From contig DASVWZ010000053.1 in the NCBI GenBank assembly GCA_036392935.1, positions 1-25,902 of the forward strand: 25,902 nucleotides of DNA. Direction: 5' to 3'. Source of the DNA: DASVWZ01 sp036392935. Its GTDB lineage: Bacteria; Acidobacteriota; Terriglobia; Terriglobales; Acidobacteriaceae. A model generated the notes under the pieces. The model ran no database searches. It was not told the origin of the DNA and worked only from the letters and a program-made list of their open reading frames with translations. Positions 14,909-22,826 of this stretch are shown here, piece by piece. Position numbers and translations under genes: made by a program. Positions within the stretch are counted from its first letter, which is position 1. Every line of letters begins with the position of its first letter.

Positions 14909-15061
14909 ATGGACTCTGACTTTGTTTATTCCTGCCTGATGGATTCGACCTGGTTTTTTCTGATTGGCTGGCTCGTAGTGCTGGTGGGAGCGGGCGTCTG
15001 GGCGTTTCGCTACAGTCCGGCGGCTTCGGCGGCGGCCCAGTCTCTTCATCGTCCGCGTTAG
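14909..15061 (+). CDS. Very small single-helix membrane protein (50 residues)
   Basis: AGGAG (14896-14900), overlapping the stop codon of the previous gene, lies eight bases before the ATG. The 50-residue product has one clear membrane helix (about residues 15-33, WFFLIGWLVVLVGAGVWAF), a short acidic N-terminus and a short basic C-terminal tail (FRYSP, then an Ala/Ser stretch ending HRPR). The charge bias suggests N-out, C-in topology. The family is unknown. Coupling to the 75-residue gene suggests they work together; the ABC exporter gene starts 49 bases later. Confidence 0.6.
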   Translation: MDSDFVYSCLMDSTWFFLIGWLVVLVGAGVWAFRYSPAASAAAQSLHRPR

Positions 15062-15110
15062 CGGCGAAATCTGAAGCCTGTCCTGATAAAATTTCATCAG
15101 TTGACGGGAC

Positions 15111-16859
15111 ATGCTATTCAAAAATCTGCGCCCTTTATTTCCCTACATGAAGAAACACCGCGTGGCCTACGCGGTGGGAACCCTCTGCATTTTTTGCAAT
15201 AACGGCGTCTGGATACTGTTTCCGCAGGTGATTCGCCGGGCGGTGGATGGGCTGCGGGCTGGAATCACGCCGCATCGCCTGCTGATTTATACCCTGCTGC
15301 TTCTGGCGGTCGCCGGAACCAAGGCTATTTTTCAATTTCTGACGCGATGGATTGTGATCGGGATTTCGCGCGAGATTGAATTCGACCTGCGAAACGATTT
15401 GTTCCGCCGTCTGGAGACCTTGTCCTATTCGTTTTATCAGCGGACGCGCACCGGCGACATCATGGCACGCGCAACCAACGACCTAAATGCAGTGCGGCAG
15501 CTGCTTGGGCCAGCAATTATGTATTCGGCGAATACGATTGTGTTCACGGCGGGTGCGCTGATTTTCATGATGTCGATCAGCCCGAAGCTGACGATGTATG
15601 CTTTCTTGCCGTTGCCTGCGGTGAGTGTGACGGTGCAGTATTTTGGGCGGCAGATTCACGAAAGATTCGAGCGCATCCAGGCGATGTTTTCGGAAATTTC
15701 AGCCCGCGCCCAGGAGAATTTTTCGGGAGCGCGGGTGATCCGCGCGTACGTACAGGAAGAGCCGGAGATCGCGTCATTTGAAGCGTCGAATCGCGAGTAC
15801 ATTGCGCGGAGCTTGAAACTGGTTCGGCTGATGGGCATGCTGTGGCCAACGCTCGAGATCATGCTTGGCTTCGCCATTGTGCTGGTGCTGTGGCTGGGCG
15901 GGCGGGAGGTGGTCTCGCACCGCATTACAGTCGGCGATTTCGTGGCTTTTAATACTTACATGGTGCAACTCACCTGGCCGGTGATCGCGTTGGGCTGGGT
16001 CATTAACATCTTTCAGCGCGGAACGGCGTCGATGGGCCGGTTCAACGAAATCCTGACGGCGAAACCGGGGATCGCGGACAACAAGGCTCTGATTGCTCAC
16101 GAAGTGAAGGAGATCGCCGGGGAGATTGAGTTCCGCAATTTGAACTTCGACTACAACGGCGTCCCGGTGCTGCATGATGTCAATCTGCGCATTCCAGCTG
16201 GCAGCAGTTTGGCGATCGTCGGGCCGACGGGATCGGGCAAGACCACACTGGTCAGCCTTATTCCGCGCATATATGACGCGGCGCCGGGAAGCGTGCTGAT
16301 TGATGGCCGTCCCATCCGCGAATTTCCACTGGCGATGCTGCGCTACAACATCGGTTTCGTCCCGCAGGAGACATTTCTGTTCAGCGAGAGCATTCGCGAG
16401 AATATTGCATTCGGCGTCGACCACGCCACGGACGAGGAAATACGCCGCTCGGCGCAGGCGGCGAATATCGCCGATGACATTGAGTCGTTCCCGGAGAAAT
16501 ATCGGACGATCGTCGGCGAGCGTGGGTTAACGCTTTCCGGCGGACAAAAGCAGCGAACGGCCATTGCGCGGGCGTTGATTCGCGATCCGAGAATCCTGGT
16601 GCTGGATGATGCGCTGTCGAGTGTCGACACGCAGACTGAGGACAAAATTCTGAATCACTTGCGCGAGGTGATGCGCGGACGGACGACGATTTTTATTTCG
16701 CACCGCGTTTCCACCGTCCGCAATGCGGACATGATTGCCGTGCTGCACGGCGGCCGCATCGTGGAGATGGGCACGCACAACGAACTGATCGAGAAAAACG
16801 GATACTACACAGAACTCCATAACAAGCAGCTATTGGAAGAAGAGTTGGCGGAAGTGTAG
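15111..16859 (+). CDS. ABC exporter (MdlA/MsbA-like, fused membrane and ATPase domains)
   Basis: A 582-residue half-transporter. Residues about 1-315 form a six-helix exporter membrane domain and about 335-575 an ATPase domain. Visible motifs are Walker A GPTGSGKTT (from Gly371), Q-loop FVPQETF, signature LSGGQKQR (from Leu475), Walker B ILVLDDALSSVD (Asp499-Asp500) and the switch His in ISHR. The usual catalytic Glu after Walker B is Asp500, as in the noncanonical site of MdlA/YheI-type heterodimeric exporters. No partner half-transporter adjoins it; the next gene is on the other strand. The substrate is unknown; the class moves lipids, drugs or peptides outward. The ATG at 15111 has no strong ribosome-binding site; TAAAAT at 15087-15092 could be a -10. 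Confidence 0.9.
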   Translation: MLFKNLRPLFPYMKKHRVAYAVGTLCIFCNNGVWILFPQVIRRAVDGLRAGITPHRLLIYTLLLLAVAGTKAIFQFLTRWIVIGISREIEFDLRNDLFRRLETLSYSFYQRTRTGDIMARATNDLNAVRQLLGPAIMYSANTIVFTAGALIFMMSISPKLTMYAFLPLPAVSVTVQYFGRQIHERFERIQAMFSEISARAQENFSGARVIRAYVQEEPEIASFEASNREYIARSLKLVRLMGMLWPTLEIMLGFAIVLVLWLGGREVVSHRITVGDFVAFNTYMVQLTWPVIALGWVINIFQRGTASMGRFNEILTAKPGIADNKALIAHEVKEIAGEIEFRNLNFDYNGVPVLHDVNLRIPAGSSLAIVGPTGSGKTTLVSLIPRIYDAAPGSVLIDGRPIREFPLAMLRYNIGFVPQETFLFSESIRENIAFGVDHATDEEIRRSAQAANIADDIESFPEKYRTIVGERGLTLSGGQKQRTAIARALIRDPRILVLDDALSSVDTQTEDKILNHLREVMRGRTTIFISHRVSTVRNADMIAVLHGGRIVEMGTHNELIEKNGYYTELHNKQLLEEELAEV

Positions 16860-16893
16860 AGCGCACTTCCCTGCCCAATTCTCTGGCTGTATC

Positions 16894-17616
16894 TCAGCGC
16901 ACGACGACGACTTCGCGAATATTGTCGCGCGTCAGGAAGAATTTGATCGAGCTGAAATCGCGAAACAGATTTTCGATGTGCCGGTTGTTGAAAACGCGCT
17001 GCAGCCGGAACGACCTTTCGATGGGCGTATGAACCACGCCGGTCGGGCCTTTGCGCATATCGCGGCGGGCGATAATGTGCTGCATCTCCAGCGTATCTTT
17101 ATCGAGAATGTGATAGCGGTAGCAGGGTGCGTCGGGCCCGGCCTCCTGCATATGAAAGAAGGCCAGTAGAACCGCGCCCGGCTTCATGGTTGACCACAGA
17201 CGCGCGACGACGGGCTTGACCAGGCTTTCGTCGAGATAGTCGGCCAGATTCCAGCACAGAACAATGTCAAAGTGGGCGTTCGAGAAGACCAGATTGTCGG
17301 CGAGGAACCGCTTGCTATCGAGTGTGGGCTTGCCATCGTCATCGCGAGTTTCGAGCGCAGAATCGGTCGAGGCGTCGAGCAAATCCTCGCTGTAGAGGCG
17401 ATGGTTGCGTTCGGTTAAATAGCGGATGTTGGAGGCTGAAGTGGAACCGATATCGAGGATGCAGAGCTGTTCGTCGGCGTCAAAGAGACGCGAAATTTCC
17501 GCCAGCCCATTAGAGCGCCGGGTAAGCCGCTCTCCCTTGGGCAAGGATTGGCCGGGTTGCCGGGGATCCGATGGGCCGCGAAAAAGCTTCATGAGATTCT
17601 GTGCGACTGCTGACAT
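16894..17616 (-). CDS. SAM-dependent methyltransferase-like protein
   Basis: A 240-residue cytoplasmic protein with a class I methyltransferase layout. Motif I is CILDIGSTSASN (residues 52-63), a following acidic strand end (LYSEDLL) sits near 74-80, and the motif IV-like FDIVLCWNLADYLDE (116-130) is followed by a LKPGG-like MKPGAVLLAFFH. The glycine-rich motif is atypical (GSTSAS instead of GxGxG), so SAM binding is likely but not certain. The substrate is unknown. It lies 46 bases downstream of the bactofilin gene on the same strand, suggesting a two-gene operon. No ribosome-binding site is evident before its ATG, which fits coupling to the upstream gene. Confidence 0.7.
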   Translation of the reverse strand: MSAVAQNLMKLFRGPSDPRQPGQSLPKGERLTRRSNGLAEISRLFDADEQLCILDIGSTSASNIRYLTERNHRLYSEDLLDASTDSALETRDDDGKPTLDSKRFLADNLVFSNAHFDIVLCWNLADYLDESLVKPVVARLWSTMKPGAVLLAFFHMQEAGPDAPCYRYHILDKDTLEMQHIIARRDMRKGPTGVVHTPIERSFRLQRVFNNRHIENLFRDFSSIKFFLTRDNIREVVVVR

Positions 17617-17662
17617 AACTTTGATGGTTTGCGGAGCGAGGTTTCTCTTGCCATTTTAAACG

Positions 17663-18025
17663 TTATGCGCCTTGTTTTCCCGCCTTCGCCGCTTCCTGCA
17701 TTTCGACCTTGCCTTTAAAAAACGCTCCTTCTTCAATGGCAATGCGCTGGGCGGCGATATCGCCGATGACCACGGCCGACTTGCGCAGTTCCACTCGCTC
17801 AGTGGCGCGAACATTGCCTTCGACTCTTCCTTGCACGGTCACGCTTTTGGCGTGCAGGCTGGCGCGCGCCTGCCCGTTAGGGCCAATGACCAGCGCGTTG
17901 GCCGGAAGTTCAACCGTTCCTTCCACAGTTCCGTCGACAAACAAGTCTTCGCTGCCGGAAAGTTCGCCTTTGATCACCACCGATTTGCCGATGTGAGCAA
18001 AGCCATCAGTTTTTGCCGCATCCAT
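17663..18025 (-). CDS. Bactofilin (DUF583 cytoskeletal protein)
   Basis: Bactofilins are small polymer-forming beta-helix proteins that scaffold cell-wall or polarity machinery at the inner membrane. The 120-residue protein has a short N-terminal tail and a central run of beta-helix rungs (IGKSVVIKGELSGSEDLFVDGTV, with recurring V/G pairs through KSVTVQGRVEGNV, RVELRKSAVVIGDI and RIAIEEGAFFKGKVEM), typical of the domain. It ends in a Lys/Ala tail. GGAGG lies about nine bases before the ATG. It is the first gene of a probable operon with the methyltransferase-like gene. No peptidase M23 gene, a common bactofilin neighbour, is present. Confidence 0.93.
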   Translation of the reverse strand: MDAAKTDGFAHIGKSVVIKGELSGSEDLFVDGTVEGTVELPANALVIGPNGQARASLHAKSVTVQGRVEGNVRATERVELRKSAVVIGDIAAQRIAIEEGAFFKGKVEMQEAAKAGKQGA

Positions 18026-18118
18026 GGTTAAAGCCTCCAGCCCGCCGCGCGCGCGTTATTTAGCGGGAATAGTGGATTCTAAATCATTCGGCTGGGTAAC
18101 GCACCGCGCAGGGCCAAT

Positions 18119-19234
18119 TTATGACTTCGGTTTAATGACCTCTTCGCGCCGGGTAAATTTTTTCACCAAATCTTCGCGAATCTTGTAGCCCGTGCCCGGC
18201 TCGTCTCGAATCACGATGGTTCCCTGCGGCGTGACTTCAACTTCCGGATTGATGATGTCTTCCTTCCAATAACGCTTGGAGGCGGAGACGTCGCCGGGAA
18301 GCGAGAAATTTTCGAGGGTTGAGAGCGCGATGTTATGCGAGCGGCCGACGCCGGATTCGAGCATTCCGCCGCACCACACGGGTATTTTGCTCGCAGCGCA
18401 GACATCATGGACTTTCTTTGCCTCACTGAAGCCACCGACGCGTCCGACTTTAATGTTGATAATCCTGCAGGCGCCGCTTTCGATGGCCTCGGCCGCGTTG
18501 CGCGCGTTGTGGATGGATTCATCGAGGCAAATGGCGGTTCGCAGCTGTTTTTGCAGTCGGGCATGATAATAGATGTCATCGTCCCATAGGGGCTGTTCGA
18601 TCATCAAGAGGTTGAACTGGTCGAATTTGCGCAGATGCTCGGCGTCGTCGAGTTTGTAGGCGGAATTGGCGTCGCAACTGAGAGTGATATCGGCCCAGCG
18701 CGAGCGTATTTTTTCGAGGATCTTGAGATCCCAGCCGGGTTTGACCTTGATCTTAATGCGGCCATAGCCGGCGCTCAGTTCGGTCTGTATCTTGTCGAGT
18801 AATTGCTCGGGAGAATCCTGAATGCCGATGGAAACGCCACATGGAATTTCTTTTCGGGTTCCACCCAGCAGCTTCCAGAGTGGCTTATTCTTCTGGTGAG
18901 CTTCGGCATCCCATAGGGCATTTTCGATGGCGGCTTTGGCCATGCGATGATCGCGAACTTGAGCCATGAGATGGCCGACGTCGCCCGCGGCCGAGATAGT
19001 TTGGCCGAGTACCATGGGCGCGAGGTATCGCTGGATGGTGATCCAGGCCGAGTCAATCCATTCGGAACTGTAAAACGGAGCGTCGCCGGCCACACACTCT
19101 CCCCAGCCCTCGACGCCGTCGCATTGCATGGAGACCAGCAGAATGCGCCGGTCGTAAATGCGTCCGAAGCTCGTCTCGAAAAAATGGACGAGCGGCATGT
19201 GCAATTCCCGCAGGGTAATCGATTCGATTTTCAT
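18119..19234 (-). CDS. menC: o-Succinylbenzoate synthase / N-succinylamino acid racemase family enzyme
   Basis: A 371-residue enolase-superfamily enzyme of the muconate-lactonising subgroup. The catalytic set is complete and almost at the same numbers as in Amycolatopsis N-acylamino acid racemase: KxK with Lys161/Lys163, metal ligands Asp188 (CDANS), Glu213 (IEQPL) and Asp238 (LDES), and Lys262 (NIKVGRVGG). The family either dehydrates SHCHC to o-succinylbenzoate (menaquinone pathway) or racemises N-succinyl amino acids, and many members do both. No other men gene is in the window. The gene directly upstream encodes a GNAT acyltransferase (six-base gap), which favours, or at least allows, the racemase role. 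Confidence 0.88.
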   Translation of the reverse strand: MKIESITLRELHMPLVHFFETSFGRIYDRRILLVSMQCDGVEGWGECVAGDAPFYSSEWIDSAWITIQRYLAPMVLGQTISAAGDVGHLMAQVRDHRMAKAAIENALWDAEAHQKNKPLWKLLGGTRKEIPCGVSIGIQDSPEQLLDKIQTELSAGYGRIKIKVKPGWDLKILEKIRSRWADITLSCDANSAYKLDDAEHLRKFDQFNLLMIEQPLWDDDIYYHARLQKQLRTAICLDESIHNARNAAEAIESGACRIINIKVGRVGGFSEAKKVHDVCAASKIPVWCGGMLESGVGRSHNIALSTLENFSLPGDVSASKRYWKEDIINPEVEVTPQGTIVIRDEPGTGYKIREDLVKKFTRREEVIKPKS

Positions 19235-19240
19235 GTTTAT

Positions 19241-20017
19241 TTAGTTTGCGCCCGGAATATGCAGCCACGGCTCCGGATAACGGCCCAACAGAAATGTGCC
19301 GTTTCGTGCAGCATCCCGCTCATACCCGAGCACGGTTAATCCGTCGCGGAATGCTTTTACAAATTTCTCGCGATTTTCGCTCTGCACTTGCGCCGCGTTC
19401 TTGCGCGTTGCGGCAGACGTCTTCCACTCGTAAATCTGCGCCGGCACCGAAATCGTTGTGGCTGTTTCAAAGGCCGGGTAGCTGCCGGCTTGCAGCAGGC
19501 TTTCCACCCGGGTGGATTTCAGCCACCACTCGGCAACCAGCCGGTCGCTGGGCAAGCCTCCCTGCAGAGGCGACGACGTGATGCCGTACTGATTGACATG
19601 ATAACGCCGCGCGATGGCGCCGAGCTTTTCAATGTTGAGATACGCGTTCTTGATTTCCAGCGGATCGAAGGTCCACTCGATCAGATCGAAGCTGCGAGCC
19701 AGCGCGTCTTCGCGCTGGAATAGTTTCATGCGGCGGCCGAGCCCGCCGTTGCGGTACTCTTCGCGCACCGCCAGCATGTGCGAATGCAGGTAAGAATGGC
19801 CGCCGTAGGCGCCGGGAATCGCCAGAACAAAAGCGATCAACTCACCCGATTCGAAGGCGCCAATCACCTGGCCGCCGATCTTCGCGGCCAGCACGAACAT
19901 GCGCAGCGGCACCAATTCAATGTCGGTGAAGTTCCAGACTTCTTTTTGCAGTTCGAGGCAGGCTCGCATTTCGCCCAGTTCATGGCACTTGCGGATCACG
20001 ATGTCGTCGCGATTCAC
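19241..20017 (-). CDS. GNAT-family N-acyltransferase (COG3375-like)
   Basis: A 258-residue cytoplasmic acyltransferase. The N-terminal half has the GNAT fold, with the CoA-binding signature EYRNGGLGRRMK and preceding strands (ELIAFVLAIPG, then SYLHSHMLAV); FDLIEWTFDPLEIKNAYLNIEKLGA follows. The GTG start at 20017 is chosen because GTGA overlaps the mazG stop by four bases and AGGAG lies ten bases upstream; the longer frame to 20125 merely overlaps mazG. It sits between mazG and the menC-like gene on one strand. In Geobacillus-type operons a GNAT N-succinyltransferase and N-succinylamino acid racemase act with an M20 hydrolase to convert D- to L-amino acids; this pair could do likewise. No M20 gene is in the window. 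Confidence 0.82.
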   Translation of the reverse strand: MNRDDIVIRKCHELGEMRACLELQKEVWNFTDIELVPLRMFVLAAKIGGQVIGAFESGELIAFVLAIPGAYGGHSYLHSHMLAVREEYRNGGLGRRMKLFQREDALARSFDLIEWTFDPLEIKNAYLNIEKLGAIARRYHVNQYGITSSPLQGGLPSDRLVAEWWLKSTRVESLLQAGSYPAFETATTISVPAQIYEWKTSAATRKNAAQVQSENREKFVKAFRDGLTVLGYERDAARNGTFLLGRYPEPWLHIPGAN

Positions 20018-20913
20018 CGGGCCGGTTGCTCCTGCAACTTCGATTGCTGCCACAGCGACTCGAGCTCTTCCATGTTGGCCTGTCCCGGCGTGCGGCCATG
20101 GCTGGCGAGTTGCTCTTCCATCCACTGAAAGCGCCGGCGGAATTTGCGATTGGTTTTTCTCAGGGCTGACTCGGGATCGAGCGATAAAAAACGCGCAATA
20201 TTGACCAGCACGAAAAACAGATCGCCGACTTCGTCTTCCAACCGATGGCGGAGTTCCTCGCCGATCTTAACCGTGCTCGATCCGGCCACACCGCGTGCCT
20301 GCGGCTGCGGACCCGGCGCGGGAAACTGCTTGAGTTCCGCTTTCAGTTCATTGGTTTCTTCGGTCAGCTTGTCGAACAGGCCATCGATGTTCGGCCAGTC
20401 GAATCCGGTTTGAGCCGCGCGCGAACTGATTTTCGAAGCTTCGAGCAGGGCAGGCATGGCGGATGAGATTCCCGCGAGAATGGGTTGCCGACGGTCATCT
20501 TTCGCAGACTCGGACGCAGCCTTTTTCTTTTCTTCCGCCTTTAGCGCTTCCCAGTTTTTCAGCACTTCGGCGGGCGTGTCGGCTTTCACATCCCCGAACA
20601 CATGCGGATGCCGATCGATCAGCTTTTTGGACAATCGATCCAGTACATCGTCGATGGAAAAACTTCCCTGCTCCTGCGCCATCTCGGAATAAAACAGCAC
20701 TTGTAGCAGCAGGTCGCCCAGCTCGGCTTTCAGTTCAGGCCAGTCGCGGTTATCGATGGCTTCGAGGACCTCGTAGGTTTCCTCAAGAGTGTAAGGCTTG
20801 ATGGAGTCGAAGGTCTGCTCGCGGTCCCACGGGCAACCGCCGGGCGCGCGCAGCCTGGCCATGATGGAGACCGCGCGTTCAAATCGCTCGCCAGTGGTGG
20901 GAGATTTGTTCAC
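20014..20913 (-). CDS. mazG: MazG nucleoside triphosphate pyrophosphohydrolase
   Basis: Hydrolyses (d)NTPs to monophosphates and pyrophosphate, a pool-cleansing and ppGpp-linked housekeeping function. The 299-residue protein has both MazG repeats. The first carries GGCPWDREQTF, EETYEVLEAI (Glu44, Glu45, Glu48) and ELGDLLLQ (Glu64, Asp67), the metal-binding set. The second has EETNELKAEL and EDEVGDLFFVLVN, then the C-terminal LRKTNRKFRRRF block. It is somewhat longer than the 263-residue E. coli protein because of Lys/Ala-rich and Pro/Gln-rich linkers (about 128-142 and 205-218). The start is GTG at 20913, with only a weak ribosome-binding site. Its stop overlaps the start of the GNAT gene (GTGA). 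Confidence 0.95.
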   Translation of the reverse strand: MNKSPTTGERFERAVSIMARLRAPGGCPWDREQTFDSIKPYTLEETYEVLEAIDNRDWPELKAELGDLLLQVLFYSEMAQEQGSFSIDDVLDRLSKKLIDRHPHVFGDVKADTPAEVLKNWEALKAEEKKKAASESAKDDRRQPILAGISSAMPALLEASKISSRAAQTGFDWPNIDGLFDKLTEETNELKAELKQFPAPGPQPQARGVAGSSTVKIGEELRHRLEDEVGDLFFVLVNIARFLSLDPESALRKTNRKFRRRFQWMEEQLASHGRTPGQANMEELESLWQQSKLQEQPAR

Positions 20914-20975
20914 ATGTGCCCTAGGGGCGCATCCACTTTATATGAGGGTGACTGAAGAGGCAACACGCGACGGCG

Positions 20976-21284
20976 TTAGTCGAGGTCGAAGTCGCGGATC
21001 GGCTTGCCCGTGTCAGGCGTTTCTTTGGCTTTGCGGACTGCTTCCTGGAATTTTTTCTCCAGCAGATCTGACGCATGTTTCTGCGCTTCAACCGACTGGC
21101 GAAAAATTGATTCGCGCCGGCTGTCCTGCTCGCGCATGGCGCGGGCCGCGGCTTCCATGTCTTCGAAGGTCTTCGGCACCACTGCGGCGGTGTGTGCGAT
21201 CACAGCTTGCGTTTCGGGATCGATCTTTAGCACGCCGTGGCAGATCGGACAGGTGACTTCGAAGGCTGGGGCTTTTTTCGCCAT
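20976..21284 (-). CDS. Small protein with an N-terminal Cys/His motif, function unknown
   Basis: A 102-residue soluble protein. Near the N-terminus is VTCPICHGVLKID followed by His at IAHT, a single CxxC that could be half of a zinc ribbon. The rest is a long charged helix, possibly coiled coil (FEDMEAAARAMREQDSR, then QSVEAQKHASDLLEKKFQEAVRKAKE), ending in acidic FDLD. The ATG at 21284 is preferred over an in-frame TTG at 21302. It lies 62 bases upstream of mazG on the same strand and may share its transcript. No family recognised. Confidence 0.65.
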   Translation of the reverse strand: MAKKAPAFEVTCPICHGVLKIDPETQAVIAHTAAVVPKTFEDMEAAARAMREQDSRRESIFRQSVEAQKHASDLLEKKFQEAVRKAKETPDTGKPIRDFDLD

Positions 21285-21311
21285 GCCGGAATGATACCGC
21301 AAACCGGGTGG

Positions 21312-21346
21312 CCCATCCTAAGCGCGTTCTTTGCGTTTAGGGTGGG
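21312..21346. repeat. REP-like hairpin between two minus-strand genes
   Basis: CCCATCCTAA (21312-21321) pairs with TTAGGGTGGG (21337-21346) with one G-T wobble, and the inner CGC/GCG adds three pairs around a short loop. The form resembles a widespread Acidobacteriota palindrome. No T-tract is present, so it is not a standard terminator. Confidence 0.5.
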
Positions 21347-21355
21347 GACTGGGAA

Positions 21356-21685
21356 TCAGCGCGGCTCCAGTTTGATGGGCAAAATGTGGAAGAGATAAAG
21401 CAGCTCCCACGCCAGCAGAATCACCGAGACGCAGACCACGGCGACGGCGATGATTTCACCGAAGCTCAGACCGCCTTTGCGCGGCTCCATGCGCCGGAAG
21501 ACCAGCCCCAGAATGTTCAGCGTGGCAAAGCCGAACACCAGCACCCACAGCATGTTGTAGACGTGGGATTTTTTGTCGTCGAGATCGAAGTCGGAGAATT
21601 GGAATGCAACCAGCAGCGATTGCACAGACACGATGCCCGCGGTAAAAAGCTGGCGGCTCAGGCGGATGGCGGCGGTCAGTGCCAT
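21356..21685 (-). CDS. Small membrane protein of unknown function
   Basis: A 109-residue protein with two clear membrane helices (about 45-62, NMLWVLVFGFATLNILGLVF, and about 76-98, IIAVAVVCVSVILLAWELLYLF) and a weaker hydrophobic segment near 13-29. Between them is the basic loop RRMEPRKGG, which should face the cytoplasm. There is an acidic patch FSDFDLDDK before the first strong helix. No family recognised. The start at 21685 has no strong ribosome-binding site. Its neighbours on the same strand are separated by palindromic or non-coding sequence. Confidence 0.6.
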   Translation of the reverse strand: MALTAAIRLSRQLFTAGIVSVQSLLVAFQFSDFDLDDKKSHVYNMLWVLVFGFATLNILGLVFRRMEPRKGGLSFGEIIAVAVVCVSVILLAWELLYLFHILPIKLEPR

Positions 21686-21898
21686 CAGCAGGCCAGCCCT
21701 AAGAGCATTGCGAATCTTCGCTTCAAGCGAAACATGAAGGTCTGATAATACCGCGTTCGCGGGTTGGATGCTCAGGCGGATCAGGCGGTCGTCCGACCTT
21801 CGCTCGGCCGCCTGCTTTACGGAAAATGCTTCGGCTTTGAAATGCGCAGCGCGGCTCCGCTAGAGGCCGCGGAATCCTTCCGCCCCGACCTGCGGGCG

Positions 21899-22609
21899 CT
21901 ACTTCCTGCCCTGGGCAAGCTTGCCTAGCGTGGCCCCCTGCTTCAGGCCATCGTCAATACCAACTTCATCCCCGGTGTTGATCGCCTTGTTCGGGATGGT
22001 CTCATAGGCGTATCCGTGGATGTATGCGTTGTGGAGTCCATGAGAGCGCAGCCGAATCCACCCGTAGTGCACCTGGCCGCTGATAACAAACTTCAGCCCG
22101 AGATAGGCTTGGACTCCGCTTTTCCAAGAACATAAGCGCTGGGTATTGGGCCCGGGAAAGTAATAAACCCGGTACATATACAGAGGCTGCTGCGTGGCCT
22201 CGAAGGGACTGTTCTTGTCGACCCGAGTTCCTTTGGGCAGAGCGGCCGCACAAGGATACCCGTTGCTCTTTACCTCCCAGACTCGGTTCGTGGACTGCAG
22301 CGGATAAATGTTCAAGTCCAGCGGGTGGTTAGACCCTTCCATCGGTCTGACACGCCCCCAGGAGGACGGCGTGTTCAACCACAGAAGAAAATCTGGGATT
22401 CCATCATGATTGAGATCGACCTCGACCGACCCGCCGATTCGAACCGGCACCGCCCCTGGGGTAAAGACCACCTCGGCCGAGGCCGGTGGAGCGAGCGCCA
22501 ACGCACTGGCTCCCGCGGCACTGGCAGCAAGCGCGTACATGTTCAGTCGATGGTGAAGTGAATCAGAAAGTTTGGAAGGCGTTCTCGATGGACGCGAAGA
22601 CGAGTTCAT
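21899..22609 (-). CDS. Secreted protein of unknown function with an EF-hand/FG-GAP-like Ca loop
   Basis: A 236-residue exported protein. A polar N-region of about 22 residues precedes a hydrophobic Ala-rich segment (24-45, ending ASA) that looks like a long signal peptide. Right after it, VDLNHDGIPDFLLWL is a DxNxDGxxDF loop as in FG-GAP or dockerin-like calcium-binding repeats. Farther on, YLGLKFVISGQVHYGWIRLR and HGYAYETIPNKAI form a block I recall from secreted Acidobacteriota and Planctomycetes proteins, often seen with PEP-CTERM anchors; no such anchor is visible here. GGAGGGACCT lies directly before the ATG. Monocistronic; divergent from uvrA with a 217-base gap. Confidence 0.65.
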   Translation of the reverse strand: MNSSSRPSRTPSKLSDSLHHRLNMYALAASAAGASALALAPPASAEVVFTPGAVPVRIGGSVEVDLNHDGIPDFLLWLNTPSSWGRVRPMEGSNHPLDLNIYPLQSTNRVWEVKSNGYPCAAALPKGTRVDKNSPFEATQQPLYMYRVYYFPGPNTQRLCSWKSGVQAYLGLKFVISGQVHYGWIRLRSHGLHNAYIHGYAYETIPNKAINTGDEVGIDDGLKQGATLGKLAQGRK

Positions 22610-22826
22610 AGGTCCCTCCGCTCGAATGCTATCCTAACCGCCGCTTGGTCTGTCTGTGACGAGGCTCACCCTGCGCGGGTCGAAATCGATCAGCCACACG
22701 CGGCATCATCCGGATGCCAACTTCGCCCTCTGCTTTATAATAGAAAGATTCAGTCACCCTCCTGAAGCCTCCAGAGGAGCGACACGCTCAAAACTTGGTG
22801 GATTCGAGGGCAGATCCCGGGTATCG

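Noticed and set aside
15774..16424. A 216-codon frame antisense to the ABC exporter
   Set aside because: Arg/His/Gln-rich shadow of a gene with complete ABC motifs.
20018..20125. Longer N-terminus for the GNAT protein starting at 20125
   Set aside because: The extension lies wholly in mazG, is Gly/Arg/Ala-rich and not GNAT-like, while GTG at 20017 has a ribosome-binding site and the classic GTGA overlap.
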